Below the pieces are notes generated by a model, which saw only the letters and a list, made by a program, of their open reading frames with translations, searched no databases and was not told the origin of the DNA. DNA of 64,000 bases from Yarrowia lipolytica (taxonomy: Eukaryota > Ascomycota > Dipodascomycetes > Dipodascales): the NCBI RefSeq assembly GCF_001761485.1, contig NC_090771.1, positions 1,116,001-1,180,000 on the forward strand, read 5' to 3'. The stretch's first letter is position 1; every line of letters starts with the position of its first letter. A program made the translations under genes and the position numbers. Below, in pieces: positions 24,256-34,382 of this stretch.

Positions 24256-25365
24256 ATGACTCTGACGGCAGCTACAGACAAAGAAACGGGCCCGGCGGTG
24301 GTCGTTCAGGACGGCCGGCTGTTGCTCTCGGATGTCACCACCGCGATTACGGCTCCCTCAGACATTCTGGTCAAGGTGGATCACTCGGCTCAGAACCCGG
24401 TTGACGTGAAACTGTTCGATTCCGGAGCTCTGCCTGGAGGAGCACAAACAGGCATCGACTTCACCGGCATCGTTTACGAGATTGGCGACAGCGTCCGGGA
24501 TCGCGAGCTGGTTGGCAAACGAATAGCAGGAGTGGTGAAGAAGGGTCATGGCAGCTTTTCGGACTGGACTATTGCTGTTGACGGGTACTATTTCGACATT
24601 CCGGCCAACGTGCGACCCGACGAGGCGTCCACGTTGGGCGTGGGGTGCATCACCGCGGTTCTGGGCTTGTTCTTGAAGCTCAACCTCGTGTTTCGGGACT
24701 CGGGACCGAACGACACTGACAACTTGTCTTCTAAGCGCTCAGGAGCATGTAGAGGAAAGGCGCCGATTGTGCTCGTGTGGGGCGGGAACACGTCTGTGGG
24801 AAGATATACTATCCAACTGGCTACTCTGGCTGGCTACGATGTCATCACAACCTCTTCCATGAGCCCAGCAAAGGAGCTGCGAAGTCTGGGGGCCAAACGG
24901 ACGTACTTTTATCAGGAGACCGACGTCATCAACCAGATTCGCGACGAAAATGGCGAATTGGAGCTCATTTTCGACTGCATTGGGTCCAAGGAGACGGAGC
25001 AACAGTGCATTGAAGCTGCTGGAGACGGCCAGACGCAATATACGACCGTCAGGGCCAGTTGCACTGGCGAGGGGTTCCCCAAGAACATGTCTGTGTCTTC
25101 CATTAATGCCTTTGACATCTACAAGCCCGGTTCTCCAGACTTGGAGGTTTGCCAGGAGTATGCTCCAAAGGTAGGAGAGTGGCTGAGGGAGGGAAAGTTG
25201 GTTCCCAATGTGACTCTGATTCTCGGAGGTCTCGATCAGGTGGCTGAGGGTTTTCAGCTGTACAGAGACGGAATTCTGGCTGGTCAGAAGCTCGTTTACG
25301 AGAACGAGCGGACCCGAAAGTCCCAGATTGGCAAGATTCTTGGTGGGGACGTTGTTGAGTTGTAA
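24256..25365 (+). CDS. Medium-chain dehydrogenase/reductase, enoyl-reductase/quinone-reductase type
   Basis: The 369-residue protein is a zinc-free MDR-family NAD(P)H oxidoreductase. The N-terminal GroES-like part has the VDHSAQNPVDVKL and GIDFTGIVYEIG motifs. A central Rossmann domain carries VLVWGGNTSVGRYTIQLA, the usual nucleotide-binding turn modified to GGNTSVG, and the lobe ends IFDCIGSKETEQQC. It resembles fungal ToxD/LovC-like trans-enoyl reductases and quinone oxidoreductases; the catalytic zinc cysteines of alcohol dehydrogenases are absent. The substrate cannot be told from sequence. An out-of-frame ATG 25 bases upstream opens a frame that overlaps this start. Promoter context (heat-shock element) suggests stress induction. 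Confidence 0.8.
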   Translation: MTLTAATDKETGPAVVVQDGRLLLSDVTTAITAPSDILVKVDHSAQNPVDVKLFDSGALPGGAQTGIDFTGIVYEIGDSVRDRELVGKRIAGVVKKGHGSFSDWTIAVDGYYFDIPANVRPDEASTLGVGCITAVLGLFLKLNLVFRDSGPNDTDNLSSKRSGACRGKAPIVLVWGGNTSVGRYTIQLATLAGYDVITTSSMSPAKELRSLGAKRTYFYQETDVINQIRDENGELELIFDCIGSKETEQQCIEAAGDGQTQYTTVRASCTGEGFPKNMSVSSINAFDIYKPGSPDLEVCQEYAPKVGEWLREGKLVPNVTLILGGLDQVAEGFQLYRDGILAGQKLVYENERTRKSQIGKILGGDVVEL

Positions 25366-25388
25366 GTTACGATGGCGACGAGGAAACA

Positions 25389-25441
25389 ATGGAAACTCGG
25401 CGATGGAAACTCGGCGATGGAAACTCGGCGATGGAAACTCG
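25389..25441 (+). repeat. 14-nt tandem repeat in the 3' flank
   Basis: About four copies of ATGGAAACTCGGCG follow the oxidoreductase stop codon by 24 bases. It is probably part of the 3'UTR. Confidence 0.85.
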
Positions 25442-25573
25442 ACGAAGAGCAGATGTCTATTGATTCATTTATATAGCTTCTAGTCGTCAGCTAGACTTGT
25501 TGTGGGCGTTATCACATCTCTTTCAACGTCCATAACTCCAACTATCGTATTTAATCAATTACCTCGTCAAGTC

Positions 25574-26089
25574 TTAATCCCTCCGCTTGTCCACATGCCT
25601 GAGCTTTTTCGTGATGAACGCTACCAAAAACACCGCGATTACCAACATGGCGCCGTAGCTCAAGTAGGGGAACTGCTGGCTGGGCACCTCAAAGTCCGTG
25701 TCTCCAACTCGGGGGTAGTTCCGAGAGTCCGGCGAGATTATGGGCTCATTATCCAGTCGTTGGTCCTTGGCGTGGATAATGCCTCCCGGGGTACCCTCAG
25801 ACTCGTAGAACCGCAACGTCTCGGTTCCGTCCAGATGCACCGAGATTCCAAAAAGGTGCTTGTTGGGATAACTCTCCAAGTTGACTTTTCTCAGGGCCTT
25901 CTCCTGGGCGGCCGAAATGAACTTGAACCGGTACACGAGCTGCTGGAAGAGCTCGAGGTCATGTTGGGTTTTCTGGAGCTCGCCGAGCTGGTAGAAGTAC
26001 CAGCGGCCCACCCGCATGAGCATGCTCTTGGCGTCGATATCCTTGTACTTTCGGAGCTCCGAAATGTTGATTACCAGAGGTTCTGTCAT
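25574..26089 (-). CDS. Hypothetical tail-anchored membrane protein
   Basis: The 171-residue product begins MTEPLVINISELRKYKDI and has one hydrophobic segment near its C-terminus (about residues 143-160, YGAMLVIAVFLVAFIT), followed by KKLRHVDKRRD. That layout is typical of a tail-anchored protein with a cytosolic N-terminal domain inserted by the GET route into ER or mitochondrial outer membrane; the strongly basic tail leaves both open. Residues 20-80 look helical. I do not recognise the family. An upstream in-frame ATG at 26167 would add 26 Arg/Cys-rich residues, but the shorter start looks better. Confidence 0.6.
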   Translation of the reverse strand: MTEPLVINISELRKYKDIDAKSMLMRVGRWYFYQLGELQKTQHDLELFQQLVYRFKFISAAQEKALRKVNLESYPNKHLFGISVHLDGTETLRFYESEGTPGGIIHAKDQRLDNEPIISPDSRNYPRVGDTDFEVPSQQFPYLSYGAMLVIAVFLVAFITKKLRHVDKRRD

Positions 26090-27217
26090 TTGCAGAGAGG
26101 TGTGTCGGGGTGCCCGTTGTCTGCACCTTGTGCGCCGTATAGCATTTAGAGTGCAGCATAGACGCACTTTATTTCGTATTGGCGCATTGTGATGTCATCA
26201 AAAAAATACATCGGGATCTTCCATGAGGAATGTGCTGTTCAGTTGGGCTGAAACAAGCGGGCTGCAGTAGTTTTTGTATACGGTAGTCAAAATCTACTGT
26301 TCGTGGTGCCTCTTAGAGCTCCAAAGTGTTATTGATATACCTCAATAGGCACTACTTTTAGGTGACTACAGTAGCTACAGCTACAGTAGGTACCGAGATA
26401 TCACCATTGGGGCAAGCCATAATTGACAATTAAAACCCATCTCCATGTAACTTGCTCCTTATGGCAGCGATTGGCCCTCTGTATATCAATGATAGAAGGC
26501 TGCAGATGTCTTTTGTGGGCGGGTAATGATGGACCTGTTGTATCACATAGACTTCATTAAGACAGAATGTCAAGACTTCTTTCAGGACACACCAAGTGGA
26601 TATCAACGTTCGTTGTTTTGTAACGAATCGCGGTCTTGGCAATGTTGTCCATATGGCTCACTATCAGAGTCTCGAAACCTCCAAAGTAGCCAAATCAGAG
26701 CTAGAAGAACCACAGTAACGGGTGTATACCCGTCAAGAGTCCCTCTCACTTAGTTCAGGCAATCAGAGACTCAAACTTAGGGGAAAAGGCCGTTGGTCGG
26801 GTCAGACGTGTCACTGACCTCCTATTCACGGCTGTGGTGGTACATCCAGGACTCGGTTCGCTCCCCTGCTACTGACACCGGCAGAAACACCTTTTTTCGA
26901 TACTCGTTGTACTTGACACTGTTGAACTGACACACGGTAGGAGGTCGAGAGTTCACTGACGGTTTGACCACCCAGATGAACGGGTACAGATCGTATTTCG
27001 TTATGAGCAACTCCTTGAGTTTGTGAGAGTATCAATGGTGAGCGTGTTGGGCCTCCAGGTATTGATGAGGATGAGGTCCCTGTTAAGTATATGGAAAGGA
27101 TTGTTAGCATATTACTTGGCCTAATGTTTGGATAAACGACAGGGGGACACTGGTCTCACTCATACCATTCCGTACTAACTAATAATACAATAAATACACA
27201 AGAATCTATCCTTCTCC
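26090..27217. other. Intergenic region with a possible decayed or spliced small gene
   Basis: Near 26360-26390 it holds CTACAGTAGCTACAGCTAC-type repeats. On the minus strand, 26822-27079, a protein-like frame is discussed among the findings. Nothing else was recognised. Confidence 0.4.
26822..27079 (-). pseudogene. Possible relic or spliced exon of a small protein gene
   Basis: On the minus strand a CTTAACAG acceptor-like site (27080-27087) precedes a frame reading DLILINTWRPNTLTIDTLT. A second frame one step away then reads LKELLITKYDLYPFIWVVKP and continues to a stop at 26822. Both pieces have natural amino-acid composition (many Y, F, W, K, E) and abut near 27020, which suggests one protein interrupted by a frameshift, or an unrecognised splice. 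I could not identify a family, and a third frame is also open here, so chance cannot be excluded. Confidence 0.25.
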
Positions 27218-28861
27218 CTAATGACTCGCTCCGTTGTCGATGCTCTCCTGCACAAACCTCCAGTAGATCTTCTTGGAGGAGTTTCGCATCTGTTTGCCCC
27301 ACTTGATGAAAATGAACATGGTGACACAGCAGCCAAAGGAGACTCCAGCGGCCTCTCCGAAACACTTTTTGAGACCCTCGTTCATGAACCACGGCGTGAT
27401 TCCGTACGACAGACCGAAACTCATGAGGTTTCGGATGAGAATGACCACCACCATGGAATCGGAGGCAATCTCTCGATAACTGTCCACGGCATAGTTGAGG
27501 GCGCAAATGGAGGTGAGAGTTCCCAGACCTTTGACTAGCCCCATTCCTAGCACAATGGGGAACCAGTGGATACCTTCTGCCGCTCCAATTCCCCACAGAA
27601 TGAGAGCTGGAGGACACAGAATGAGGTAGGCCAACAGCACCCACAGTCGATGTTCGGGTTCGGAAATACCGCCGTTTCGCTTGGCGAGTTTCATTCGCAG
27701 CAGATCAGACATGTATCCTCCGTAAAAGGAGGCCAGAAACACAATCACACACGGCGAAATGTAACATAGGCCGACCATGGACGCCTTGAAGTTGTAGGGA
27801 GGGTTGGAGAGCACATACGAGGTGGTAGCGTTGCAAATGTTGAAGCAAATGAGACCTGTTCCGCAGAGAAACCCAGAGTAGACGATGACGGGGAATCGCA
27901 CAAAAATAATGAACGGTCGTTTGATCATGGTCCATAGCATCATGGGTTTCGGTTCGTCCAAAAGCGCCAGTTTCTGCACAAAGGTTTTCTTTTCATACAC
28001 AATTCCGGAAGGAGCTGTGTTTTCCAGATCCATGTCACGTGGTTTGTCGGAGTCCCGTGGCATAGATGAATGTGAATCATTCTCAAAGGTGGGCTCGTTC
28101 TCGTCGTCGTAAGCTGGGGACTTTTCAGTAAAGGAGGCTTGCTCGGTTTCAGATGTCTCCTCCACACTAGGCATGTACTTTGCTCTGGGGAAGTTGGTCT
28201 CTTCAAAGAAGAAGAAGAGGAAAACAAATGCCACGCCGTCAAAAATAACTCCCCAGTACAGCACCCATTTCCAGTTCATTCCCTGGGTGATGAAACCTGC
28301 CACTACAGGAGCAATATTTGATGCAAACATGAGGGCAAAGCCATAGACGCCCATCCAGCGGCCTCGCTCGTGTTCAAACCACACGTCAGCCACCGTGACT
28401 TCACCCAGCGACTCGACAGAGGCTCCCAAAAACCCCTGGACGATTTTGGAGCCGATCCACTGGCCTGAAGAAGTCACATTGGGAGCCCACAGCTGAATGA
28501 GAGCGGTTCCTAGCACTGAAACCAGGTATACGGGTCGTTTGCCAAACTGCTGAGAAAGAGGTTGCGAGATAATACAACCAAGGCCAAAGAACAAAAACAT
28601 GTAGCCTGTTCCCTGGTTGAGAGTCGCCAGAGGGAGGCCTGTGCTATGAGAGATGGGGGTGAGAACCGAGTAGATGGAGGCAGAGGGGACAGCCACAGCA
28701 ACGGTATACGTGACCATGCAGAACATGCTGAGTAGTTTACGTCTGTAGGACCAGTTGAGAGGATCATCGGGGTGACATGAGGGAGTAGGGTGGAGAACAA
28801 TGTCAGATTGCGAGCTGTCCACGAGAGGAATGGTGCCTGGAATGGCTTCGTAGTCGAGCAT
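27218..28861 (-). CDS. MFS transporter, DHA1/Hol1-like
   Basis: The 547-residue membrane protein carries the pre-TM1 signature HPDDPLNWSYRRKLLSMF found in fungal DHA1/Hol1-like drug-proton antiporters. About six spans follow, up to the VLYWGVIFDGVAFVFLFFFFEE segment. A roughly 130-residue charged cytosolic loop (MPSVEETSETEQ to LLDEPKPMMLW) separates them from the second set of spans. The ERGRWMG loop between TM4 and TM5 and the C-terminal FIKWGKQMRNSSKKIYW tail fit the family. I chose the Met at 28861 (MLDYEAIPGTIPLVD); the frame extends 21 codons further upstream without family features. It would act at the plasma or vacuolar membrane; the substrate is unknown. Confidence 0.82.
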   Translation of the reverse strand: MLDYEAIPGTIPLVDSSQSDIVLHPTPSCHPDDPLNWSYRRKLLSMFCMVTYTVAVAVPSASIYSVLTPISHSTGLPLATLNQGTGYMFLFFGLGCIISQPLSQQFGKRPVYLVSVLGTALIQLWAPNVTSSGQWIGSKIVQGFLGASVESLGEVTVADVWFEHERGRWMGVYGFALMFASNIAPVVAGFITQGMNWKWVLYWGVIFDGVAFVFLFFFFEETNFPRAKYMPSVEETSETEQASFTEKSPAYDDENEPTFENDSHSSMPRDSDKPRDMDLENTAPSGIVYEKKTFVQKLALLDEPKPMMLWTMIKRPFIIFVRFPVIVYSGFLCGTGLICFNICNATTSYVLSNPPYNFKASMVGLCYISPCVIVFLASFYGGYMSDLLRMKLAKRNGGISEPEHRLWVLLAYLILCPPALILWGIGAAEGIHWFPIVLGMGLVKGLGTLTSICALNYAVDSYREIASDSMVVVILIRNLMSFGLSYGITPWFMNEGLKKCFGEAAGVSFGCCVTMFIFIKWGKQMRNSSKKIYWRFVQESIDNGASH

Positions 28862-30776
28862 TGCGATAAGTAGCGGACAAAGAGTTACTTGTAGTTGAAA
28901 AGTTTCAGTCTGCTGAAGAACCAAGTTGGTCTGTTGATCGCTGTTGGAGGCGTGTAGAGCTCTTGATTAGCCGTTTGAAGTCGGTTCTCAGCCGCTGATG
29001 CTGTTCTAGATGGGATCCAGTATCTCCAGTTGACCGTGACTCTCCCCTTCCAGTGCAAGAGCTTCTTTATATACCGATACGGACGTCCTACGTGAGACAA
29101 GGATAAAGACGATCCCAAAGACTATCCAGACAATCTTTTCATCCGGCTCGCTCTGAGAGAACGACGATTAGGTTTAATGGCGAAGAGATAGCGACGAGGA
29201 AGGCAGGGAGATAGGGGATCCGACACACGGTATTTTGGGGGCAAATATCACATATTTCTTCGCGGGAAGTTCACAAAAGGAATTATAAAGCTCCCAAGAA
29301 CCCGTGTGACTTGCAAAATCCCCATTAGCAACCAACACGAGCCTCTTTTTTGGGAATCCGGCCGCATGCATATAGTTAAAGTGCGGCTGCATGATAAGAG
29401 ACCATGGTGGGGTCGACGATGGTATGAAAGGCAGTAAATCGGACATAATTTGGCGCTGTAAAGACAGAAATCAGATTAAATGGGTGATATGTTCGAATTT
29501 TTCAAGTCGACACTCCTCTCAGAACCATCCTTCCGCCAGTTTAGTCCGCTCAAAATCAGCCCCCAAAACCATATCCCCCAACCCTACCCAATGAGGAAGG
29601 TGTTTCCTAAGCGACCCCCAAACAATCGACTTTGCCAATGTATCCTAATGTAATGTAAGATAGACACCCGGCGAAATGAATCGCCCTTGTACGGAGATAG
29701 GCCTGCATGACAAGGGGTGCTCTGAACGCCACATCCACAAGTACGTGTCCGTCGTAACTACGGTACAAGTAGCATGATTCTTCGCGGAATCCGAAACCCT
29801 ATGTTCTTCGATTGTGGATGAGACAAGTCCTCTCAGTAGCCGTGTCCTGGTTGTTTTCAAGTGTTGTTACCCCCCTTCGGAGCCGATTCAGCCTTACATC
29901 GACGTGACCCTCCGCTGTACAACCAGCTCTCGATGATTGCTAGATACATCCCTTTCTGTTATTCCCTCACGGCCACCCACCGTGCACTGTGGCTTGTAAC
30001 TGAGCGCTACGCCCGCTACGCCCACTTACGCCTCAGGCTGTAAGAGAAAGCGACCACGGCATCTGCTGCTTAAAAACTCTTCATGGCGCTACAACCAAGC
30101 CACAGTTCGGAGAGTGAGTCCATAGTGAGAACAAGTGGGCGTAGCTGGAACCGGCAATTGGCGAAATGGCGCCGGCAGTATTCACAGTAATCCATCTAGA
30201 TATCAAGCAGACTCGAAAAAGACATTATCAAACAGTTTACAGACTCATCGTGAACATCTACAGCCACCGCCACCACCTATACACTCTTTAGCCTCCGCCC
30301 ACCAGGAGCCACGGAGCCACTGAGCAGATTGGGTGCAGAATAGAGTGGCTGAGAGAGACGGCCATATGTATGGAATGTCTCAATTGGATACTTGTAGAGC
30401 AAAGTGGTTCGAGCACGAGTACTTGCTGTGCCGAAGAAGTTTGCATGGTCTGAGTACTGGCAGCTCATGAGCACTATATATACGTCTCAGTGCACAGTAC
30501 ATACGACAGTATCATCCGAGTACAGTAGTACAAGTAGTAGCTACCTCTCACTAGAGTATCATCTCGCTCTATAATGTAGATTGCGTTAGCTCTTGAGACA
30601 TAGGGTAGAGCAGATATTGTTCATACTTGACTGGGTACTGTACTGACTAATCAGACCCTGGTGGATACAATCCCTACGATTGTCTCCGTCATAATTACTA
30701 GTTATACAATTCATTAAATAAATAGGTGCAGTCAAGCAGAGTCAGTACTGTAGCATTCTAAGCCGTCGCCATCCAT
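28862..30776. other. Gene-free region
   Basis: This is the promoter of the MFS gene plus the 3' flank of RAD21. GTAC/ACTTGTA-type words cluster near 30490-30545. Several short frames exist, none convincing. No tRNA or repeat was seen. Confidence 0.45.
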
Positions 30777-32408
30777 CTAAGCGGCAATCTCCGTGTTGGT
30801 CTCGCTCCACATGTCATCAAACAGATTGTCCTTGGCCGACACGGAAAAGTCGGCATAGGGCTGCGGCTGGTTGATGGAAATGGTGTCCTTGGTAGCAAGA
30901 ACCAGAACCTCGAAAAAGCTCTGCACCGCAGCCTTTCGGCCCTTGCCGGCAATCATCTCCGAGAATTGCACCTTGTCATTGTCGCCGGACATTTGTCGCC
31001 GCAGAGTCTGCGCGGTGGCAATTGTGCTCTTGGCAATACCGTCCACGGTACCAGTCACAAGCAGATCCTCCTCTTCGTCAGCAGCAGCTGCCGCAATCTC
31101 ATCCACAGTCTCGGTGTTGTCCATGACAATATCGTCGGGAATATCAAAATCCATGGGTAGATCGGCATGCTGGTCAGCAACCTCCTGCTCCACTTCCTCA
31201 AAGCCTCGCTTTCCATTGGGAGAAGCGGCGGGAGTCATGACCTGCTCCTCGTCGTCGCCGTCTCGCACCTCTCGGCTAGAGAGAGTCTTTCGGATAGTCT
31301 CGGGGTCCACCAGGGCCATAATGTCGGCGCTCAGGTCGTTGAACAAGTTGACTTCCTTCTCAAACGCCTCAAGTTGGGGGTGCTCGTAGATGATACCGTC
31401 CCGGTTTCGACGCTGCTGCTGCACAAAGTCCTGATCAAGCTGGGTCTCGTCGTCAAACTTGGCTCGCTTGCCTCGGGCGGCCCGTCGCTTTCGAGGGGCA
31501 GGCACAGAGGGCTCGGGAATGTTGCCGGCCAGCGCATCAGCCATGTTAATAGTAGGCTCCTCTAGAGTGAGGCCGTCCTCCTCTTCGAGCAGCACGTCGT
31601 CAGCGGGTTCGATCGGCGACATGGGCAAATCGAGCTGCTCGGATGCCTGCTGCGCCGCCAGCTCCTCCTCCAGGTTATCGGCGCCGAGGTCCAGACCCAG
31701 GTCCAGGCCGTCATCGAGGTTGGCAAGTTCATCGTCGTCACCTCGAGGAATCTCGATCGACTGGTTGGCAGCCTCCTCGCCAGCGGGCTCGTCCAGGTTC
31801 AGCTCGCCGTCCAGGTCGAGTCCCAGATCGAGGTCCAGGTCGTCACCCAGATCGGCCAGTTCATCCTCCTCGTCGGCTCGACCGATTTCGATCGACATGT
31901 CATGCTGCGGTAGAGTAATATCGGTGGCGTTTGACACGAGGTTGGCGTTACTGACGGGCATAAACTCGTCGAGGCCGAGGTTCAATCCGGGGAGATTGAG
32001 GCCAGGGATAACAGGTGCAGGGGGCAGCGCGAGATCCAGGTCGGTGATAGCATTACCGAGAGTGAGCGCCGCGGAGGCCTTGGAGGTGTTTTTGCCACCG
32101 CTAGAGACGGTGGGCAAATCGACGTTGCCTGGCTTGAAGGTCATTTTGATCTTGGTGACGGTGTGGGAACAGTCGTCAAGAAGGTATCCAGTCTGTCGGC
32201 CGTAGATTCGAACGACTCCCAGAAGAAGCTGGCCTGACAGCCGCAGCGCCATGGGCACCTTTTTTTCGCTGTCGACAATAGCCTTGACAGACTTGGGGAT
32301 GTCTGTGTTGAGCAGGTCGCTTCGCTTCAGCTTCTTTTCGAGGTTGGCAGCAAGCCAGACCTGGGCCAGGGGACCTCTATCGGTGAGCAATTGTTCGGAA
32401 AAGAACAT
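30777..32408 (-). CDS. MCD1: Cohesin kleisin subunit Scc1/Rad21
   Basis: The 543-residue kleisin closes the Smc1-Smc3 ring that holds sister chromatids together. The N-terminal Rad21/Rec8 domain (residues 1-100) begins MFFSEQLLTDRGPLAQVWLA and contains LRLSGQLLLGVVRIYGRQTGYLL. The middle is acidic and disordered, with two separase-type sites, SIEIGR (cut after Arg177) and SIEIPR (Arg222), both followed by acidic residues. The C-terminal winged helix for Smc1 (about residues 460-543) includes VQFSEMIAGKGRKAAVQSFF and LVLATKDTISINQ. The Met at 32408 is chosen because the domain starts exactly there; 25 upstream in-frame residues are not conserved in kind. The separase sites favour mitotic Scc1 over meiotic Rec8, but this is an inference. 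Confidence 0.92.
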   Translation of the reverse strand: MFFSEQLLTDRGPLAQVWLAANLEKKLKRSDLLNTDIPKSVKAIVDSEKKVPMALRLSGQLLLGVVRIYGRQTGYLLDDCSHTVTKIKMTFKPGNVDLPTVSSGGKNTSKASAALTLGNAITDLDLALPPAPVIPGLNLPGLNLGLDEFMPVSNANLVSNATDITLPQHDMSIEIGRADEEDELADLGDDLDLDLGLDLDGELNLDEPAGEEAANQSIEIPRGDDDELANLDDGLDLGLDLGADNLEEELAAQQASEQLDLPMSPIEPADDVLLEEEDGLTLEEPTINMADALAGNIPEPSVPAPRKRRAARGKRAKFDDETQLDQDFVQQQRRNRDGIIYEHPQLEAFEKEVNLFNDLSADIMALVDPETIRKTLSSREVRDGDDEEQVMTPAASPNGKRGFEEVEQEVADQHADLPMDFDIPDDIVMDNTETVDEIAAAAADEEEDLLVTGTVDGIAKSTIATAQTLRRQMSGDNDKVQFSEMIAGKGRKAAVQSFFEVLVLATKDTISINQPQPYADFSVSAKDNLFDDMWSETNTEIAA

Positions 32409-33521
32409 TGTGTATAGATGTGTGTGTCGTGGGGTTTTTGCGCTTGTGCGACGTGTGAGTGTTTGTGTAACTTGAGGGTCCAAGCGAGTGCAAACTTGTA
32501 GGCGCGTTTCGTGTCGCGTGTAGTGTGTGCGTCTAGGATGTCACGGAGAGCGTGTGTCTTGGTTGCGCTGTATAAATACCGGTGGCGAATCCTGTTTTCG
32601 GTCAGTCTGTGTTGGCGGCTGGCGGTGAGTCTGCGTCGGTGTCGAAGGACGAGATAGGGACTAATGGTGATGAGGACAAGAGGTGGTTGTGTGGTTAGTC
32701 TGGCAGAAGAAAGAGGCGGGTAATTTTGGGGGGGCTGGTTGTAAGACTACATTCCAACCGGAAAGTTTATTTATTTGTTTGGACGGCAATTTCGGTAGGG
32801 TAACTGACGGAGGAAAGTAAGCCAAAGGTGGTATAGGAGGTGATTTTCGGCGATTTTGAAGAGACAGAAGTGTTTTAAATCGCCATTTGGGCCCTAAGAC
32901 GACTTTTTAGTGTTTAAATCCCTTAATTATTGCCATTTTGATACCCCATCCTTCATCACCCAAACATGTTCCTTATTAATTTGCGTGTGGAAATTTAATA
33001 AATGAGGGCTGGTAGGACATGCACTTTGGGCAGCTGAGATTGACAGAAAAACTAACGGTGAAGCAGCCTTGTGGGCAGAGTTGAGCATGCGGCTGGAGTT
33101 GTACCGAGTGTGAGGTTTTGGGCCTTTTGGAGAGAGCATGGGCTACTGTAAGACAAGTATGTCAGTTCCAGTGAAGACAGTTATTAGTTATAAATACTTG
33201 GAATTACTTTGGATTACTTCAAGATTCATGAGAATTACTTGGGAAAATGAACGTTTTAGTTGGCGTTCTTGCTTTGTTTAGTTTAGTTTGTTAAGATATT
33301 GACTATTATACTTGACCCTTTGTTGGTAACACTCTACCCTGTCATACACCCTTGCACCTCTCGGGAACCCAAAAACCACTTTTCTCGCTTCAAATTATCC
33401 CCCTAATCACCAGAAACATACTCAATCATCCCCTAGATGCTCTTATGGCATTCTTGCAAAAAATCCACCACCATGCATTAAGTTCATTATCGCGAAGTCG
33501 CGTCTCTCATAATTACAACAC
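32409..33521. other. Divergent intergenic region
   Basis: It carries the RAD21 promoter and that of the orphan gene at 33522. TATAAATA near 32571 may be the RAD21 TATA element. AATTACTTGGAATTACTTTGG-like words repeat near 33197-33243. No gene was seen. Confidence 0.45.
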
Positions 33522-34382
33522 ATGGGAAGAGGAATCGAACGCAAAGATTTCGCTATCGACTGGATTCTGGAACACTACTGCGAGCGGTACTTGATTCGTC
33601 CCGATGAAAAGTCGCTGCGGGGCCTCAGACCACTGGTGGAACAACACCTAAGATCGATAGGGGGGTACCACAAGGCCGGGATCAATGTGCTTCGATTCTG
33701 TCTTATCACGCGCAATTTGTTAAGTGCGGACCGCAGTACGAGGTTTCAAGGCTACATTAACGACATTGATGCAATTCTCAAGGGTATGGCGCTACAGCTG
33801 GAGTATTGGTTGGACGCAGCTCCTCACCTGGCAGTCTCTGATCCAGACAAGATCATGGCCACTGTAAGAGCCGAGAGCCGCTCAATCATGGTTTTGGTAG
33901 CACGAGAGTGTTTCTTTGTGACCGTGGATCGAGACGCCTTTTCAACGGACGATTTGGAGCAACTGAAGGCTCAGTACAAGGAACACCGGCAGTGGTATGA
34001 TGAAGACGATACAAAACATTTCGGAATGTACCTGGATCTGCTTTCCGAGAGCAGCAACGAGAGTGCCCATCAGCTGGTCAGAACCGCCAACGTCATCTCC
34101 CACAGTCTCCAGGAAGCAGCTCAGAATGATCGACCTGTATGGAGAAGATTGTCTGAGTTCACAGACTATCTCACGGGCCATATTAGAGCGATACGATGCT
34201 CGTTCACTGTTTATAGGCAACATGCAGCCGAAGGAATGAAACCTGGAATGTCTGCGCTCGCGATAGCAAGTAGACTGTCTGTTCTAAAGGAGGAGAGGAG
34301 GAGAGAGAGGAAGCTGGAGAAGTTGGAGAAGATGAAGGAGAAGAAGAGCAATGGTAACGGTAACGGTAAGAAAAAGCTCTAG
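33522..34382 (+). CDS. Hypothetical protein with basic coiled C-terminus
   Basis: The 286-residue protein is predicted to be mostly helical and is not recognised. It starts MGRGIERKDFAIDWILEHYC. Residues up to about 240 form a soluble helical domain with no membrane span. The last 40 residues are a charged coil (KEERRRERKLEKLEKMKEKK) ending in Asn-Gly repeats and KKKL, which could be a nuclear or nucleolar signal. The start is the first ATG of the frame. It converges with RRP45 across a 710-base spacer. Codon use and length support a real gene; function is unknown. Confidence 0.7.
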   Translation: MGRGIERKDFAIDWILEHYCERYLIRPDEKSLRGLRPLVEQHLRSIGGYHKAGINVLRFCLITRNLLSADRSTRFQGYINDIDAILKGMALQLEYWLDAAPHLAVSDPDKIMATVRAESRSIMVLVARECFFVTVDRDAFSTDDLEQLKAQYKEHRQWYDEDDTKHFGMYLDLLSESSNESAHQLVRTANVISHSLQEAAQNDRPVWRRLSEFTDYLTGHIRAIRCSFTVYRQHAAEGMKPGMSALAIASRLSVLKEERRRERKLEKLEKMKEKKSNGNGNGKKKL

